A DNA stretch of 64,000 nucleotides from Parasponia andersonii (GCA_002914805.1 JXTB01000121.1:637920-701919), one strand, 5' to 3'; numbered from the stretch's first letter, positions 36,770 through 49,650 are shown. Numbers and translations are program-made. The notes: generated from the letters alone by a model not told the origin.

Positions 36770-38520
36770 TATATATATATATATATTTATTAGATTCAAA
36801 TACTTGGCTGTTACTAAAGACTAGTACAATTGCCACCATTTTTCTTTTTCTTCTTCATCTATAAATTAAACAATGAAAGATGATTTTTATTATTCCTTCT
36901 TGTCTAACCAAACAAAATTTGTTCAAAAATATTTAAGTATATGTATATAAAACCTCGTTCCTTTCCGTATGTTCTTCACCAAAAAACTTTATCTTCCTAT
37001 TTTCCTCCTAGTCTAGCAAAGCATACAAGATACAAATATTTGTCGGAATTCACTGCGCCTTTTTAATGTTCAACAGCCATAATGTAGTTTTACTAGTTTT
37101 TTTTTTTTATTTTTTAAAAAAACTAAGTATGTACTATGTAGTGTCAAAAAAACAAAAAGAAAAAAAGCTATATAAATAATAGCTTCTAGCTAGTTTCCAT
37201 AAAAAAAGAATGACAAGAGAAGTACAAACATCGAAACTACACTGAACACTTTTGGAATGGCATATGTTCACTTATTGACAAATACTTACAAAAGAAATCT
37301 GCTTTTTCCACGTGCCTGTTATATATGTATCTATATGTTTATATATAATCATATCATCTACTCTAGTCAATCTCAGTAGTGTCTAGAAGACATACAAATC
37401 CATGTTGTCACAATGGACTAATTAAGGCATTACCATAATGTTTTTGTTATACGACAATGGTATCAGAACCTCCATTTCATGATAAACCTACAAAACCTTC
37501 TTAGAGAACTCACAGCAACCGCGCTCAATAATAATGATCATGAATGTTTCCTCTGTCACGGAGGAATGTTATCTACCCTTGATCAATCTTAGCCGTCTAA
37601 GTTCTGATGAGCCACTAGAGAGAGAATGCATACGTGAGATTACTTAAGAGAACAATCATGGGATTTCTTTCAATTTGTCAATTATGTGAATTTTAGAAAC
37701 AAGGTCTTTAAGAGCTTCTAATATGAAAAGAAGAAGGTGTTTCATCAGCTTTTCCAATGGAGTAAGCAGAGTAACCTTTTGAATTTATTAGCAGAGTAAC
37801 TTTTTGAATTTATCACCCTATAATACTATCAAACGGCTGCTCTCATGGTCCGAAGCCTTTCATATTATTTTTATCACGGATAATGCAACAATGAACGAAT
37901 GCAAGATTCTCAGGAATATATAACTAATGATCATGGTCTCCTTAAATTAATTAAGACTTGTAGCTGTAGTTATTTATTGTTTTAAACTATATATACTGTT
38001 CATCGTACGTAAATTAATGGTCTTTTGGGCATATGGGTTCAACTACTTAGCATAATAAAGTACCTTTTTTTTTTTTTGTCTTTTTCGGTTGGCGGCCCCA
38101 TTGGTAAGTTAAGATCATAAAATAGTACTTTACTACAATGTCAAGCTATGGCCCGCATGGTGGTAGCTAATAGTTCCAGAAACCATACATATACTACACC
38201 AACCCTTTTGGGATCCATGGTGATACCACGTGAATTATAGCTATCCTGTCCCTTTGGGAAGCCTTATCAGCGCGCCGTATGGGGCCATATACCCGTAGAA
38301 TTGTGAAGTCCTGGAGTTTCTAGCTAGGGCCTTTGACAAGGTACTTTCGGCATCTTGCTTAGAATATCAAGTAATTTTGCTTCTTTTCTTTTCCATATGG
38401 GAGGGAGGGGAGGTTAATTTACTAGTATTCGTGCGGTGAAGATTTACGTTGTGCTTTAGTCAATTATGTCTCTATGATCAATCGCAATCATCTATTTCCA
38501 TAGATTTTACATGTGAGTTC
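36770..38520. other. Spacer with no credible gene
   Basis: A possible copia relic is hinted by ATGGTATCAGAACC near 37458 (primer-site-like), but no adjoining LTR or coding part could be confirmed. A 25-bp tandem duplication (GCAGAGTAAC...TTTGAATTTAT) lies near 37770-37820. Confidence 0.4.
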
Positions 38521-38539
38521 TAAGTATTAGAGACTGTGA

Positions 38540-40800
38540 TTAGTTACTCCAAGCTGATGTGTACAGATTAGTTGGGCAAAGCTAGTTGTTAGCTTTCTCT
38601 TATTGTAACAAGTTGAACGATAATTAAGCTAGTTTGTTAAAAGTTGTTGATAGGCCTGTACAATACAATTATAAATAAAGAAGTTTAAACTCAAAGAGAT
38701 TAATCATGTTAAGCTCCCAAAATCTCAGTTGTTCACTCTTCGCTCTTTTTAGATATTTTTCCTCTGAGGCTGTGTTTTCTCAACTGGTATCAGAGCTCAG
38801 TGACTCTTCTATGGCGGTCCAAGCTCCTCCGTTCTTGTCTCAGCTTGTCCCTCTTGTCTTGAAGCTCGATTGGAACAACTTCACTTTTTGGCGTTCTCAG
38901 ATTTCACCTAATGTTCGTGCACACGACTTGGAAGGTATTGTGCTCGGAGCTCGTCCTTGTCAAGAGCAATTTATTCATCTTCAACTTGGAGAAGGCAACT
39001 CCAATGGCATTACTGGTGCGCCTGGTTCTTCGTCTCAATTAGCTCAACGTCCGAATTCAGAATATACACTCTGGATACGAACCGATCAAGCTCTTATGAG
39101 CTGGCTCTTGGCTTCTATGTCTAAATCCATGCTTGGACATGTGGTTTGTTGTACCAGTCCCATGCAAACTCGAAAGCTCGACTTCTTCAACTTTGCTTTC
39201 AGCTGCAGACGATGACGAAAGGATCTCTCTCCATTAACGATTACTGAGAGGTCTTGATTATAACCTTGCTATTGCTGATCAAATTCTCAGTGACGATGAG
39301 TTGTTTCTCTAATTTTTGTTAGTCTTAGTACTGAATACGATCCAGTAATTGTGAATCTAAACTCTCGTCAAGATTTCATTTCACTTCAAGAGGCTTTAGT
39401 TTCTTTTTCAGAGCCATGAGATGTGACTTGAGCATCATAACTCTGTTCTTAATCTTGATTTTACCAATTCATCTGCCAATGTTGCCAAGAGAATCCCAGT
39501 CATGGTGGCTCCAACAATTTTCAGCCTAATCATGGTGGTCATCAGTACAATTCTGGCCGAAACAATGGTGGTAATGGCCGTGGTATGTGGTCGACAATGA
39601 GGAGGTCGTAGTGGTTTTCGACTAGTTTGTCAAATCTGCGGTAAGCATGGTCATCTTGCTTCCGAATGCTACACCAGATTCGATCCAAGTGTTTATCTCG
39701 ACTCAACTAGGTCTGGTTCTGGATCATCGGGTCCTCAAGGTGCTAATGGTTCTAATTCCTACAATAATTGTCAAAATTCTATTGCTGCAATCAATGACCC
39801 CTCCTGGTAGTATATTGACAGTGGAGCCACAGACCATATAACCTCTGATCTGAATAATCTATCCATCATGTCCACCTACAAAGGAAAAGAGCAGATCAAT
39901 GTTGGTAATGGTACTTCTATTCCTTTATCTCATATTGGCTCAACTATTCTTTCTAAGTATGATCATCCTGTAATGCTGAATCATATCCTGCACGTTCCAA
40001 ATATTACCAAAAGTTTGCTAAGTGTATCCGAATTCACTCAAGATAACAATGTAGTTGCTGAATTTTATTCGGACTGTTGATTTGTGGCACTGTTGTCTTG
40101 GACATCCTTCAGCTAAATCAAAATTGAATCCCAAGCTGCTCTAAGAACAGTTTAAAGCTTCTATACTCACCACCCCAGTCAGTTTGAAGACACTTAAGCT
40201 TTACACTTAAGCTTTGTGTTAAAAAATCGTTCAACAAAAGCGTGAAACTTGAGAAAAACTGCTCTCCCATCTGACTTAGCAACCAGTGGAAAAATCCATG
40301 TAAACTTGCTATAGTCATCCACAAAATGAATATATTACTTATAACCTTCGGTATATATTATAGATAAAGGTCCCCATAAGTCTGAATGAACAATTTCTAA
40401 AGGAGTTGGAACTTTTATTATTTGCACTTGCAAAAGGCAGTTTATGAGACTTGCCATATTGAAAAGACATTATGAAGATCTAAAATCCATTTTATGAGTA
40501 TTGCAACGTTTTAAGTGAGGATAACAAGCAGAACCAAAATTTTCAGGAAAGTATAATCAGGTAACTTGTTATAAACCAGCTAAAATGGTGACTTAAACTG
40601 AGGAACAGAATTGGATAAACTGTTGATTAGAAACATAGCATTGTGGAAGGCATGCCACCAAAATTTGAGAGGCATTTGTGCTTGAGTAAGCATAGTGAGG
40701 CCCATTTCCACAATATGACGATGTTTTCACTCTGAGCTTCCACTCTATTCATGAGTAATCCTTCAGTTTAATCCGACTAAATTTGGTCCCTGACCATCAT
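38540..40800 (+). mobile_element. Ty1/copia LTR-retrotransposon fossil, broken and rearranged
   Basis: A likely 5' LTR tail ends near 38782 and is followed by the primer-site TGGTATCAGAGCT (38785-38797). A gag-like part follows (LDWNNFTFWRSQI, about 38860-38910), then a protease-like part with DSGATDH (about 39815-39840), then a pre-integrase word (LWHCCLGHPSAKS, about 40083-40120). From about 40118 to 40800 integrase-like sequence is on the opposite strand, so the order of parts is rearranged. No second LTR was recognised. It carries many breaks and is clearly old; it cannot be dated because the LTR pair is missing. Confidence 0.8.
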
Positions 40801-40805
40801 GGTGG

Positions 40806-40990
40806 ACCATCATGGTGGTGGTGACATAGTAATAGAGGTGCCTACTTTGAAGAGTTCATTTCTATCAGGTCAGGAGTTCGAATCACGATAATAATAGTTG
40901 ATTTTGGTTACGCTTCTATTGTTCGTAAGTCCTACTAATATGTGGACACTAAGTGAGATACTCCTATATTTAATAACTTACAAAGTTACA
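40806..40990 (+). repeat. Possible SINE remnant
   Basis: GGTCAGGAGTTCGAATCAC (about 40868-40886) fits a pol III box B, preceded by GGTGACATAGTAATAGAGG as a weak A-box region. The following sequence is non-coding and no target duplication was found, so the call is tentative. Confidence 0.35.
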
Positions 40991-40999
40991 GTGAATATG

Positions 41000-41812
41000 A
41001 CGTTTTGTTGTTCCACATGTGGTTCCAACTGAGACCTCTGGACGAAATAATTAGGGCATAATGTGACGATATAACTGATTTTTTTTTTTTAATTTTTTTT
41101 AAAAATAAATTGGTCCCTAACCCGTAACAACAAGGAATATTTTCAAAATAGAAAAATAAAATATGTGGGAAAATATGTGCCTGAATAAACTACAAAGATT
41201 TACTGGTAGGAGCCGGAGGGAAAATTGCCCCTCAGAAGGCTACTTCTTAGGAACAACAAGCATAACTGTAAACGAGCCATTTTCATATTTCTTCTCTTTT
41301 TGATTTTTTTTCAAAGAATTACTAAAAGTTAAACAAAGCTCTTTCCTTCAAAATACCAATAAAAAGAAAATAAAAATAAAAATAAATAAATAAAATGCTT
41401 ATAGGCGAACTTTAAACCCATTTTTCAAACAAGAATGACCCTAAGCAGAAGTTGATCATAAACCGCGTTATATCCTACCTAGAATTCCTAGGAAAGCACG
41501 TCACCACGTTGTTTACTTAAGACTAAGCCTAGTTACGTAAATTAAATTATTGCTACCAAAAAGAAAAATTGATAAGGATTTCATTTCTTATTTCCTATTT
41601 CTTGTTACATATTTTTAATATCATGTATAATATTTGTGTTTTTCACTTTTCAATTAAGATTTGAGTAGAATATGAGATCACTTGCATCAATAAAATTAAG
41701 ATTCGAGTTGAGGAGACGCGGTTTGATACATTTTCCACATGTTCCAACATCTTTGGTTTATACCACGGCAAAAAAACGCTAAAGACAGGCCACAAAACCA
41801 CCCCACCTGTCC
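41000..41812. other. Spacer upstream of the NDR1-like gene
   Basis: No gene recognised. A-rich runs near 41340-41395. The small open frame on the minus strand near 41643-41828 has no recognisable domain. Confidence 0.5.
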
Positions 41813-41822
41813 TATTTATATA
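41813..41822 (+). promoter_or_regulatory. Candidate TATA box of the NDR1-like gene
   Basis: TATTTATATA lies about 340 bases before the ATG at 42162. If used, transcription would start near 41850 with a leader of about 310 bases that is pyrimidine-rich near 42045-42070. Another, closer start is possible. Confidence 0.4.
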
Positions 41823-41972
41823 CCACACCCCATATATTCTTTTATGAAAAACACTTCTTAATTTCCATTTTCATCACCTTCTCATTGGTCCAAAACTATT
41901 ACACAAAATCATACACCATGGAGTAACAAATGCAAATACTTCATTTTTAACTTTTTGGAAAAGAGAGGGACA

Positions 41973-41978
41973 TTGACC
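41973..41978 (+). promoter_or_regulatory. W-box-like motif (TTGACC)
   Basis: TTGACC fits the WRKY-binding core TTGAC(C/T). It lies between the candidate TATA box and the ATG, so it may be in the leader. A six-base match is weak evidence; relevance is suggested only by the defence role of the downstream gene. Confidence 0.25.
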
Positions 41979-42161
41979 CTACAATTACGAGTCTTCGCTT
42001 TGAAAATAATAATAATAATAAAAGACAAACACGAGAGCACAGATCTTTCCTCTCTCCATTTTTCTCAGTGCTCTTCGCCATTTTCAGATTTGAGTTTCGA
42101 GATTCTGAGGCCAACCCAGTTGAGTACTTAGCCGTAAAGCTATAATCCTTCACCGGAATCC

Positions 42162-42812
42162 ATGGATTCCTCCGGCGGAGGCGGCTGCTGCCGTTGCTGC
42201 TTCAGCTTCATCTTCACTATGGGTCTCACAGCTCTGTTCATGTGGCTAAGTCTTCGCACATCAAACCCCACTTGTTCGATTCAAGATATTTACTTTCCAG
42301 CCCTGAACAAGACCCTGAATAACCCAAAGAACACCACCGTTTACTTGAGCTTGAGGCTCGACAATGGCAACAAAGACAAGGGTGTTCACTACGACACCGT
42401 AAATCTCAACCTGTCGTACGTCCCGAACGTCAGTGACCCTCACAGGAACTCCCTCATAGACAACTACACCAATCCTGCGTTTTACCAGGGTCACAAGAAG
42501 AAGGCCAACAAACCGGTGAATTTCTCTGCCGAGACACTTAACTGGACTGAGGTCCGTGGATTGCTTTCGACCAGTAAGACGGTGTTTTTCAGGGTGGATT
42601 TGGCGACTGCGGTGAGGTTTAAGATCATGGCGTGGAACACCAAGAGGCACAAGTTGATGGTGGGGGCAAATGTGGAAGTCAATGACTTGGGTGTGAAAGT
42701 CCAGAAGAAGGGTGTTAAGCTCACCAACAAGGGAACAAAAATTGGATTGTGCTCTTTGCAGGTTGGGATTTTGGCCAATTTGTTGATCTGGGTAGTGCTT
42801 AATTTTTGGTAG
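42162..42812 (+). CDS. NDR1: NDR1-like protein (LEA_2 / NHL family), intronless, intact
   Basis: A complete 216-residue protein starting at ATG 42162 (context CCATGG) and ending with TAG. NDR1 in Arabidopsis is a plasma-membrane protein needed for resistance signalling by many CC-type NLR receptors and for wall-membrane adhesion. Seen here: a cysteine cluster CCRCC (residues 9-13), one hydrophobic segment (about 14-31), then an outer LEA_2 domain with the family words NKDKG (70-74) and YQGHKKKA (108-115). There are seven N-glycosylation sequons (N49, N57, N83, N89, N101, N120, N127). A hydrophobic tail (about 195-216) is compatible with a GPI-anchor signal, as reported for NDR1. Length equals that of known NDR1 (about 219). 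No introns, as is usual for the family. Other NHL proteins are the alternative, but the cysteine cluster and YQGHKKKA favour an NDR1 orthologue. Confidence 0.93.
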   Translation: MDSSGGGGCCRCCFSFIFTMGLTALFMWLSLRTSNPTCSIQDIYFPALNKTLNNPKNTTVYLSLRLDNGNKDKGVHYDTVNLNLSYVPNVSDPHRNSLIDNYTNPAFYQGHKKKANKPVNFSAETLNWTEVRGLLSTSKTVFFRVDLATAVRFKIMAWNTKRHKLMVGANVEVNDLGVKVQKKGVKLTNKGTKIGLCSLQVGILANLLIWVVLNFW

Positions 42813-44358
42813 TATTTTCATTTTTAGATTATTTGATTGTGTATTCGATTGTTCGGTCTGAATTGTGCTTTAGTATTGAGATGTCTAAGAAGGAGTCACT
42901 AACAGTTTGTATAGTTGTCTTACTGAGAAAAGCAGAATCTTGGAATGCAAATTTGGTGACTAAATGGGTTTTGTTTGATATCTGTGAGCCTTGTTATGCT
43001 TAGTTGAAGTTTTTTTTTTTTTTTTTTTTTTGGGTAAACTATGCTTAATTGAAGTAACCCATTGTTGTTGTTATCGTCGTAGTTGCCATTTATTTATATT
43101 TATACAATTTTTTGAGTCACATGAAACATTGGTTTTGCTCCTAGATAATTATTATAACTCACAGAACCAACTTTGAGGCGATGCAGTTTTTTGGTGAGCT
43201 TGTGATGGCCATAGCTTTAGTTCTTTTGTTGAATATGGTTTATTTGCATTCTTTTTTTTTTTTTTTTTTAAAAATAATAATAAGAAACAAGAAGATTTAT
43301 TATAGGTATGTTTTGAGGAAGACAACAAAGATTCTCACACAAAAAGAAGACGAGAAGATTTATTAATTATAGGTATATTTTGAGGAAGACAACAAACCAA
43401 CCCCAACACCCACCCCGGCGACCATTAACCCAACAATTCCCAAATTCTCAATAAATTAGAAAAAAGCTAAATTCTAAACTCTTTAGCTCGGCCAAAGCAA
43501 ATTCTCAATATGGTTTATTTAGATATTGGGATTTAACGACTACTAATGTCGATGCCAAAAAGAAACGAGGGTTCTTATGGTACTGAGAAATTGTTGCTGC
43601 TTTGGAAATTTCCTAACTTCTTCTTTGTAAGTTTGTTGTCGAGACAATGTTGGTCCCACACGGTAATGAGTTTTGGATTTGAATAAGCTTGTGATAATTT
43701 CTGCGTGAGTTCTGAATTGGGCTATTCTACTGACCTACATAACTTTGGTTGGATCGTCCTTCTCTTTGTTCACACTTCACAACCTCACTCCCCACCAAAA
43801 AGATAACATCTCTATTTGTTTTATATACATGTATATGTGTTTATAGGGAAAAAAAAGTGTACATCCATAAATTGATCAATGTATAGCATAGATGTGTGTC
43901 ACTATCGGAAATATTACCAGTGCACTTTCTCCCTCTGCATCTATTTTTTGTATGGTTGTCTCAACATAAGTAGAAAAGAGAATAGTCCACCATACTATCA
44001 TGGCAGACCTCTTCTATGATGTATTTGATTATTAAAACTGTAGTAGAAGCAGAACATGGCAGTTGATGGCCGTGTTCTGTCATTTTGGTATGCGCATAAT
44101 TGAAAGAATTAAATAGCACTGCACCAAAACTCTAGTCTTTTCTTTACCATTCTCAACCGAAAGGATAATAGCGTTTATTGGACATAGCAGATAATTACAA
44201 ATTTGTGATTATAATTACTATATGAAAACCTAAGACATAACCCATCCACCATTCTAGAATGTTCAACCGGAATGCTTTCATATTCACAAGAAGTGATCAT
44301 GCTGATATTTTGAAATAGGATGTAAATAAAAAGTGCAATTATTCCGAGCTTCTCTGGT
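42813..44358. other. Spacer between two convergent genes
   Basis: Contains the 3' ends of the NDR1-like gene (+) and the ABCB gene (-), T-runs at about 43010-43031 and 43252-43269, and a 60-bp duplicated word (ATAGGTATNTTTTGAGGAAGA near 43302 and 43369). No gene recognised. Confidence 0.55.
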
Positions 44359-47300
44359 TTACCGAGGAGATGAGGCACCGTTTTGTAGTTTTATCAGGGA
44401 ATAGTATGCACCATTACGTCCCAAAGAAATCAATTCATTGTGTGAACCTTGTTCTGTAACTCTTCCATGCTTGATAACTGCAATGGAGTTTGACTTCTGT
44501 ATAGTGGATAGCCGGTGAGCAATGACCACACAAGTTCTGCCAACTATCATCTTCTCAAGTGCTTCCTGAACCAAGTTTTCAGAGACACTGTCCAGGGCGC
44601 TAGTAGCCTCATCCAGCAGGAGGATTGGCGGGTTCTTCAGTATGGCACGAGCTAGGGCGATCCTTTGTTTCTGACCTCCTGATAGCTGAACTCCTCTCTC
44701 CCCACAGTAAGTATCGTACCCATCTCTCATTCCACTGAAAGAAAATATCAAAACCAGAAAACCAAATGGAATATTAGTACTGTAAAATTGGTTTCCATCG
44801 CATAAAAAATCATTATGTACTCTTGTCTCATTCATGTATAAATTACTACATGATTTGAAAGTAAAGTTCTTTCGTTTAATCAATTTCCCCAGAGAAGTTG
44901 GTAAAAAATTTTCCGGCCATTCTGCCAGAGTTGGGAGCAACATGCTTCGACCATGCAAATTGTTGCTTCAGCCAACGTTGGATCATGTCTTTGTCAAGAA
45001 ATCAATACTAAAATTTCTAATGGGACGAATAGGAAAACCATTTTTTATGTTTTTGTGAACTGTATTTTTGCCTACCTTATGAACTCATGAGCATTGGCAA
45101 GTTTTGAGGCTTTCCTTATCTCAGATTCTGAAGCTTTCTCGGTCCCGTAGGTAATGTTTTCGCGGATGGTTCCAGCGAAAAGGGTCAGCTCCTGACTAAC
45201 GAGTGCAATATGGGACCTCAAAATTCTCAGATTATAGTCCTTAATGTCCTGTTCGTCGATGTGTACTGAACCCCTCAATGGATCATAAAACCTCTCGATA
45301 AGCCCAATGATGGTAGATTTTCCAGAACCACTCTGACCTACTAGTGCCACTGTTCTGCCTGCTTCAATTCTAAGGCTTAGTCCCTTGAGAATCATCTGAT
45401 CAGGTCTTGTTGGGTACGAAAAGAAGACGTTTTTGAATTCTACCCGACCCTTTATTCTTTTCTTTATGTCAAGGCCCCATTTGTTCTCCGGATCAATCTC
45501 ACTTTTCCTGTCTAAAATTGCAAGAACTGATTGAATGGCACTGCTTCCTTTAGAGATATCAGAAGTCATACTTCCAGCTTCTGCAATGATATAAGCAGAG
45601 AACAATAATATCAAAAATGCTTGAAAAAGGTGCTTTGCCGATATCATGCCTAGCACCAGCAGCCTCCCACCATACCAAAAAGCCAAAGCTGTAGCAGCTG
45701 TGTTAAAGAATTGGGAGCTAAACAGTCCCAAACCTGAAACGTATGACTGGTTAATACTCTCCTTCTTAGGACCTTTCAAGGTGGCACCGAATAGAGCCAA
45801 CATTTTTTTCTGAGAAGAGAAGGCGGTGATAGTTCTGTGGTTAATGACAGCTTCACTTGCCAATTGACTTCCTTCCTTTTGAGCTTTCCGGGCTTTTTCA
45901 GACATACTCTTCATTAAGACACTTCTTGCGTAGAAGCTCCCAATGACTAATGGCTGCACTGCGATCATCACAAGAGTCAGCCTCCATGTGAGTGCTAGTC
46001 CAAGACCATAAGCAAAGGCAGCTCCAAAAAAGGCCTGGACAAGCAATGAAATCCTGTCTCCGACGAGGGATCTTACCATGTTGGCTTCAGTAGCCAACCT
46101 TGCACAAATGGCTGCACTCATGTTCTCATCCTCATCGAACCACCCAATCTCAAAAGTCATCAAATTTTCAAGTAGTTTCTCCCTTAACCTTTTAGTCAAC
46201 TTTTCCCCCATAACCGCGAAATTGTAATGTTGCAGGATGTTGGTGAAGAAGTTAAAAACTCCAATGCCAAAGAAAATGAGAGATAAGACTCTGGATTCGG
46301 ACTTTATTTCAGATTCATTCTTGAGAAAGTAGATTGATATAAGTGATCCAACACAGTAAGCATTTATAGGTTGTACTGCCCCTGAACCAATTGCCCCCAA
46401 GCATCCAAGTAAGGCTTGTCCCCACTCAGGTGCGTTCATTTTCAGCAAACGCAACTGAGAAGGAGGAGGTTGAGATGAATACTTTGAATATTCTTCATCA
46501 CTTTCCTCACCAGGATCATATTGGATAGAGTAAGAATAGGGGGTTCCTATGGAGACAGACAGTGCTGTGCTGAAAGGAAACAATGCTGGGGTGCCTGGAG
46601 CGCTTGATCTAATACTGTACGGACTTCTGAGTGGGCTTGGTGTGACACTCCTCCTACGCCGGGGCATTTCATCTATTTGAGTACTTGAATCGTTTTGAGC
46701 TTCACTTTGTGCTGCCAATTGCTGCAACTGTACCATCTTGGAGTATTCACCCCCTTGCCCGCCACTGAGTTGCATCAACTCATTGTGTGTACCTGATTCA
46801 ACTACTTTTCCATCTTGAAGAACCATGATAGTGTTTGCTGCTCGAATTGTGGATAGGCGGTGAGCTATGATGATTGTCGTTCTTCCTTTTGATGCTTGAT
46901 CAATGGCCTCCTGTACTACTCTTTCAGATTGTGCGTCCAATGCACTGGTGGCTTCATCAAGCAGCAGAATCTTTGGATCCCTTAGTAGAGCTCTTGCAAT
47001 GGCAATGCGCTGCTTTTGCCCACCAGACATTTGGAATCCAAATTGACCAACCTGGATATATCATATAGATTGGAGTCAGGAAAGTTCATGAGCCAAAGAC
47101 AGCGCAGAATAAATGAAAGATTATGGAACTGAATTAGTTGTAGGAAAGCAAACACCCAAGTTAGGGACAAATGGTTGTTGAGAGCTATTTTGGACCAAAA
47201 ATAATATCGACTCAAACAAGAAAAAAAATGAGTCTATCCTCTGAAAAAAAGAAAAAAAAAAGTCTAAATAAAGTCGAAGCCAATCCTAGTTTGAGCATTG

Positions 47301-49525
47301 TGTCTTTAATATGAAGTTCTAAATTCCTATAACAATTACCCATCGAATCCAAAAAGAGCTTGAAAGATAAAGTGAACGAAAGCATCTGAAGTTTCCTTAC
47401 TTGAGTTTCATATCCTTCTGGCAACTTAACAATAAAATCGTGTGCATTTGCAGCTTTAGCAGCAATAATCACTTGTTCCATTGAAGCTCCTTCCTTGCCC
47501 AAAAGTATGTTCTCTTTGATGGATGTTGCAAAGAGAACTGGTTCCTGGTTAACTAGACCCATTTGGGATCTCAACCATTTCAGCTGGAGTCTTCTTATTC
47601 TGTATCCATCCAAGAGTATTTCTCCTTCTATGGGATCATAAAACCTTTCGAGCAATGCTATCACTGTTGACTTGCCAGAACCACTGCCTCCAACGAGTCC
47701 TACCTTCTTACCGGCTGGAATAGTCAGGGTTAAACCTTGTAAGACTGGTGTATCCGGTCTTGACGGATAACTAAAATAAATGTTCTTGAGTTCTATTTCT
47801 CCTTTAACATACGATAAAGCCTTCCCTTTTCTATCTTCAGAGTCAATAGCTGGAACTCGATCGATAATTTCAAGAATCTGAGTAGTGGCTGCTAATGCCT
47901 CTGCGATGGCAGTTAAATTTGGCAGTGCACTCAATATACTCCTGAAGTGACAAAACAAGGTTGTAAAGTCTAAACTGAAACTAAGAAATGAAGGTTATCA
48001 ATAAGACATCAGATATAACTTAAGGATTAAAAGAGACATGACTCACAAGCCTCCCATGAGGACATTGAATCCGGCTATAAAAACATGGCCACCCTCTTCC
48101 CCCTTTTGAGTAACCAAATAAGTCCCAACCCAGGCTTGGAAACCCCAACCTATGTAAATGACTCCCATGGTTCCCAGCATCAACCCCTTTGTGAGACCAA
48201 GCTTTATTCCGAACTCCAGAACTTTCTGAAGTGCAGAGCTGAACCTACTAAGTGTTTGGTTCTCTCCTACATAAGAATATACAGTTCTTATCGAAGAAAG
48301 TGCTTGTTCTGCAATTCCACCAGCAACTTGGTAAGCTTCAATTGATTTCATGACATACCTCATCATGATTTTCCCAAAAAAGAGTCCTGGAGCGATGAAC
48401 ATAATTGAAAGCGGGATAGCTGCTAGTGTGAGTCTCCAGGACAGTATGAAGGCAAATATGTGGCAGAAAAAGAAGGTTGACAGATAAGCCAGGGTGTTTG
48501 GTATCTACAACAGGGAAAAAGCAGATTTCAATAGAAGCATAACCACGAAAAGAATGTTAAAATTTTCCAGTTTTAATTAACAAGAGAGACAACTCTCTTA
48601 CTGGTTTCAAAGGGTATCACCTCAATCTGGGAACTAAATTTTGCATGCAAAAATAAGCCAGAATGTCATCCTTGCTGGGAGTTTTTACGGCTGACAATTA
48701 CTTTAATTAGTATTTAGTAACCGATTAAGATACTTCTCAATTTCATACCAGAACTTTTCTCTGGTCTTTTGCTCATAAACTCTTTCTCGGTAATTCTTTA
48801 ATACTGGATTTGAGTAATACGAGGTTTATGAAAGAAAGAAACCTTTTCACACAAGGCCACTTGGACTGCGTTGGCATCCGAAGATATAATCGACACAACT
48901 TGGGAAGTAGTTGAAGAACCAGAAGCCTGCGTGTCAAAGAAACCAACTTCTTGTCTGAGAACAGATTTCAGATACTCTTTTCTCATCTTAGAAGTCTGCC
49001 TCTCAGCTGTTCTTGTCCAACAAACTCCTTCTGCAGAAGTAAACATCAGGAAAAGATAGTCAGGTCCTTGATTGGCTCTTCCTCTTTGTGCCTAAGAAGT
49101 TAAATAAATTGCAATAACTTACCAACAAAGGCAGCAGCTCCAACTCCAATTGCAGTATAAAGAAGTCTAAGTGCAAACTAGGAAACGAAAAAACATGAGA
49201 CAGAACGTTACACACTTCTTTTTTTTAAGTTCTCAATGGCCATTATTCAATATGGGACATTAAGATCAAAGGAAAAAATGAAAATATTTACTTATACTAG
49301 TCCTAAAAAAAATAAGGTGATTACATGTATGTTTCAAGTAGTTCATATGCTTACCTTGTCTACATCATCATTGTTCAGGGGGCCATTAGAGCCTCCATAT
49401 GAATTGATAACATCGCTAAGAATGTACATCATGAGAGGGTTCTGCAATCCATCACCTATGCTACCCAAAGTCCCTAAGAACATTAACAACTTGTCCAACG
49501 AATCTGCATACCTAAACATTCCCAT
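44359..49525 (-). CDS. ABC transporter, B family (MDR / P-glycoprotein, ABCB8-like), seven exons, intact
   Basis: Seven exons, all with GT/AG borders: 49525-49355, 49177-49123, 49030-48843, 48504-48047, 47941-47401, 47051-45076, 44734-44359. They join in frame to 3765 nt (1254 residues), the normal length for a full ABCB exporter. Order is TMD1-NBD1-TMD2-NBD2. Such proteins pump hydrophobic compounds, including auxin or secondary metabolites in plants, across the plasma membrane using ATP. NBD1: Walker A GGSGSGKS (375-382), MSGGQ (479-483), ILLLDE (499-504). Linker rich in R and S (about 570-678) with RRRRS, a possible phosphorylation region. NBD2: Walker A GQSGSGKS (K1049), LSGGQ (1147-1151), ILLLDE (1167-1172). 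Start: an upstream in-frame stop (TAG at 49547-49549) leaves ATG 49525 or 49519. Oddities: VGQFGFQ replaces the usual VGERGVQ before the NBD1 signature, and SQEL replaces SQEP after the NBD2 Q-loop. Substrate unknown. Confidence 0.93.
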
Positions 49526-49616
49526 TTCCAAAACTACTCTTTCTACCTAGAAAAGCTGTTCAAAATCCTCAATGCTTTATTCTAAATTCATTAACCTTTT
49601 AATCCAATAGAACACA

Positions 49617-49650
49617 TATTTATAGAAGTGTTTCTCTAGCATCTTATATA
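49617..49650 (-). promoter_or_regulatory. Candidate TATA box(es) of the ABCB gene
   Basis: On the minus strand TATATAAGAT (49650-49641) and TATAAATATG (49626-49617) lie about 95-125 bases before the ATG at 49525, which would give a short leader. Either could serve; the sequence alone does not decide. Confidence 0.4.

Noticed and set aside
37450-37470. Primer-site-like ATGGTATCAGAACC suggesting a second copia relic
   Set aside because: One short match with no adjoining LTR or gag part; may be chance.
42261-42821. 186-residue frame antisense to the NDR1-like gene
   Set aside because: A shadow of the real gene, which has a clear family match on the plus strand.
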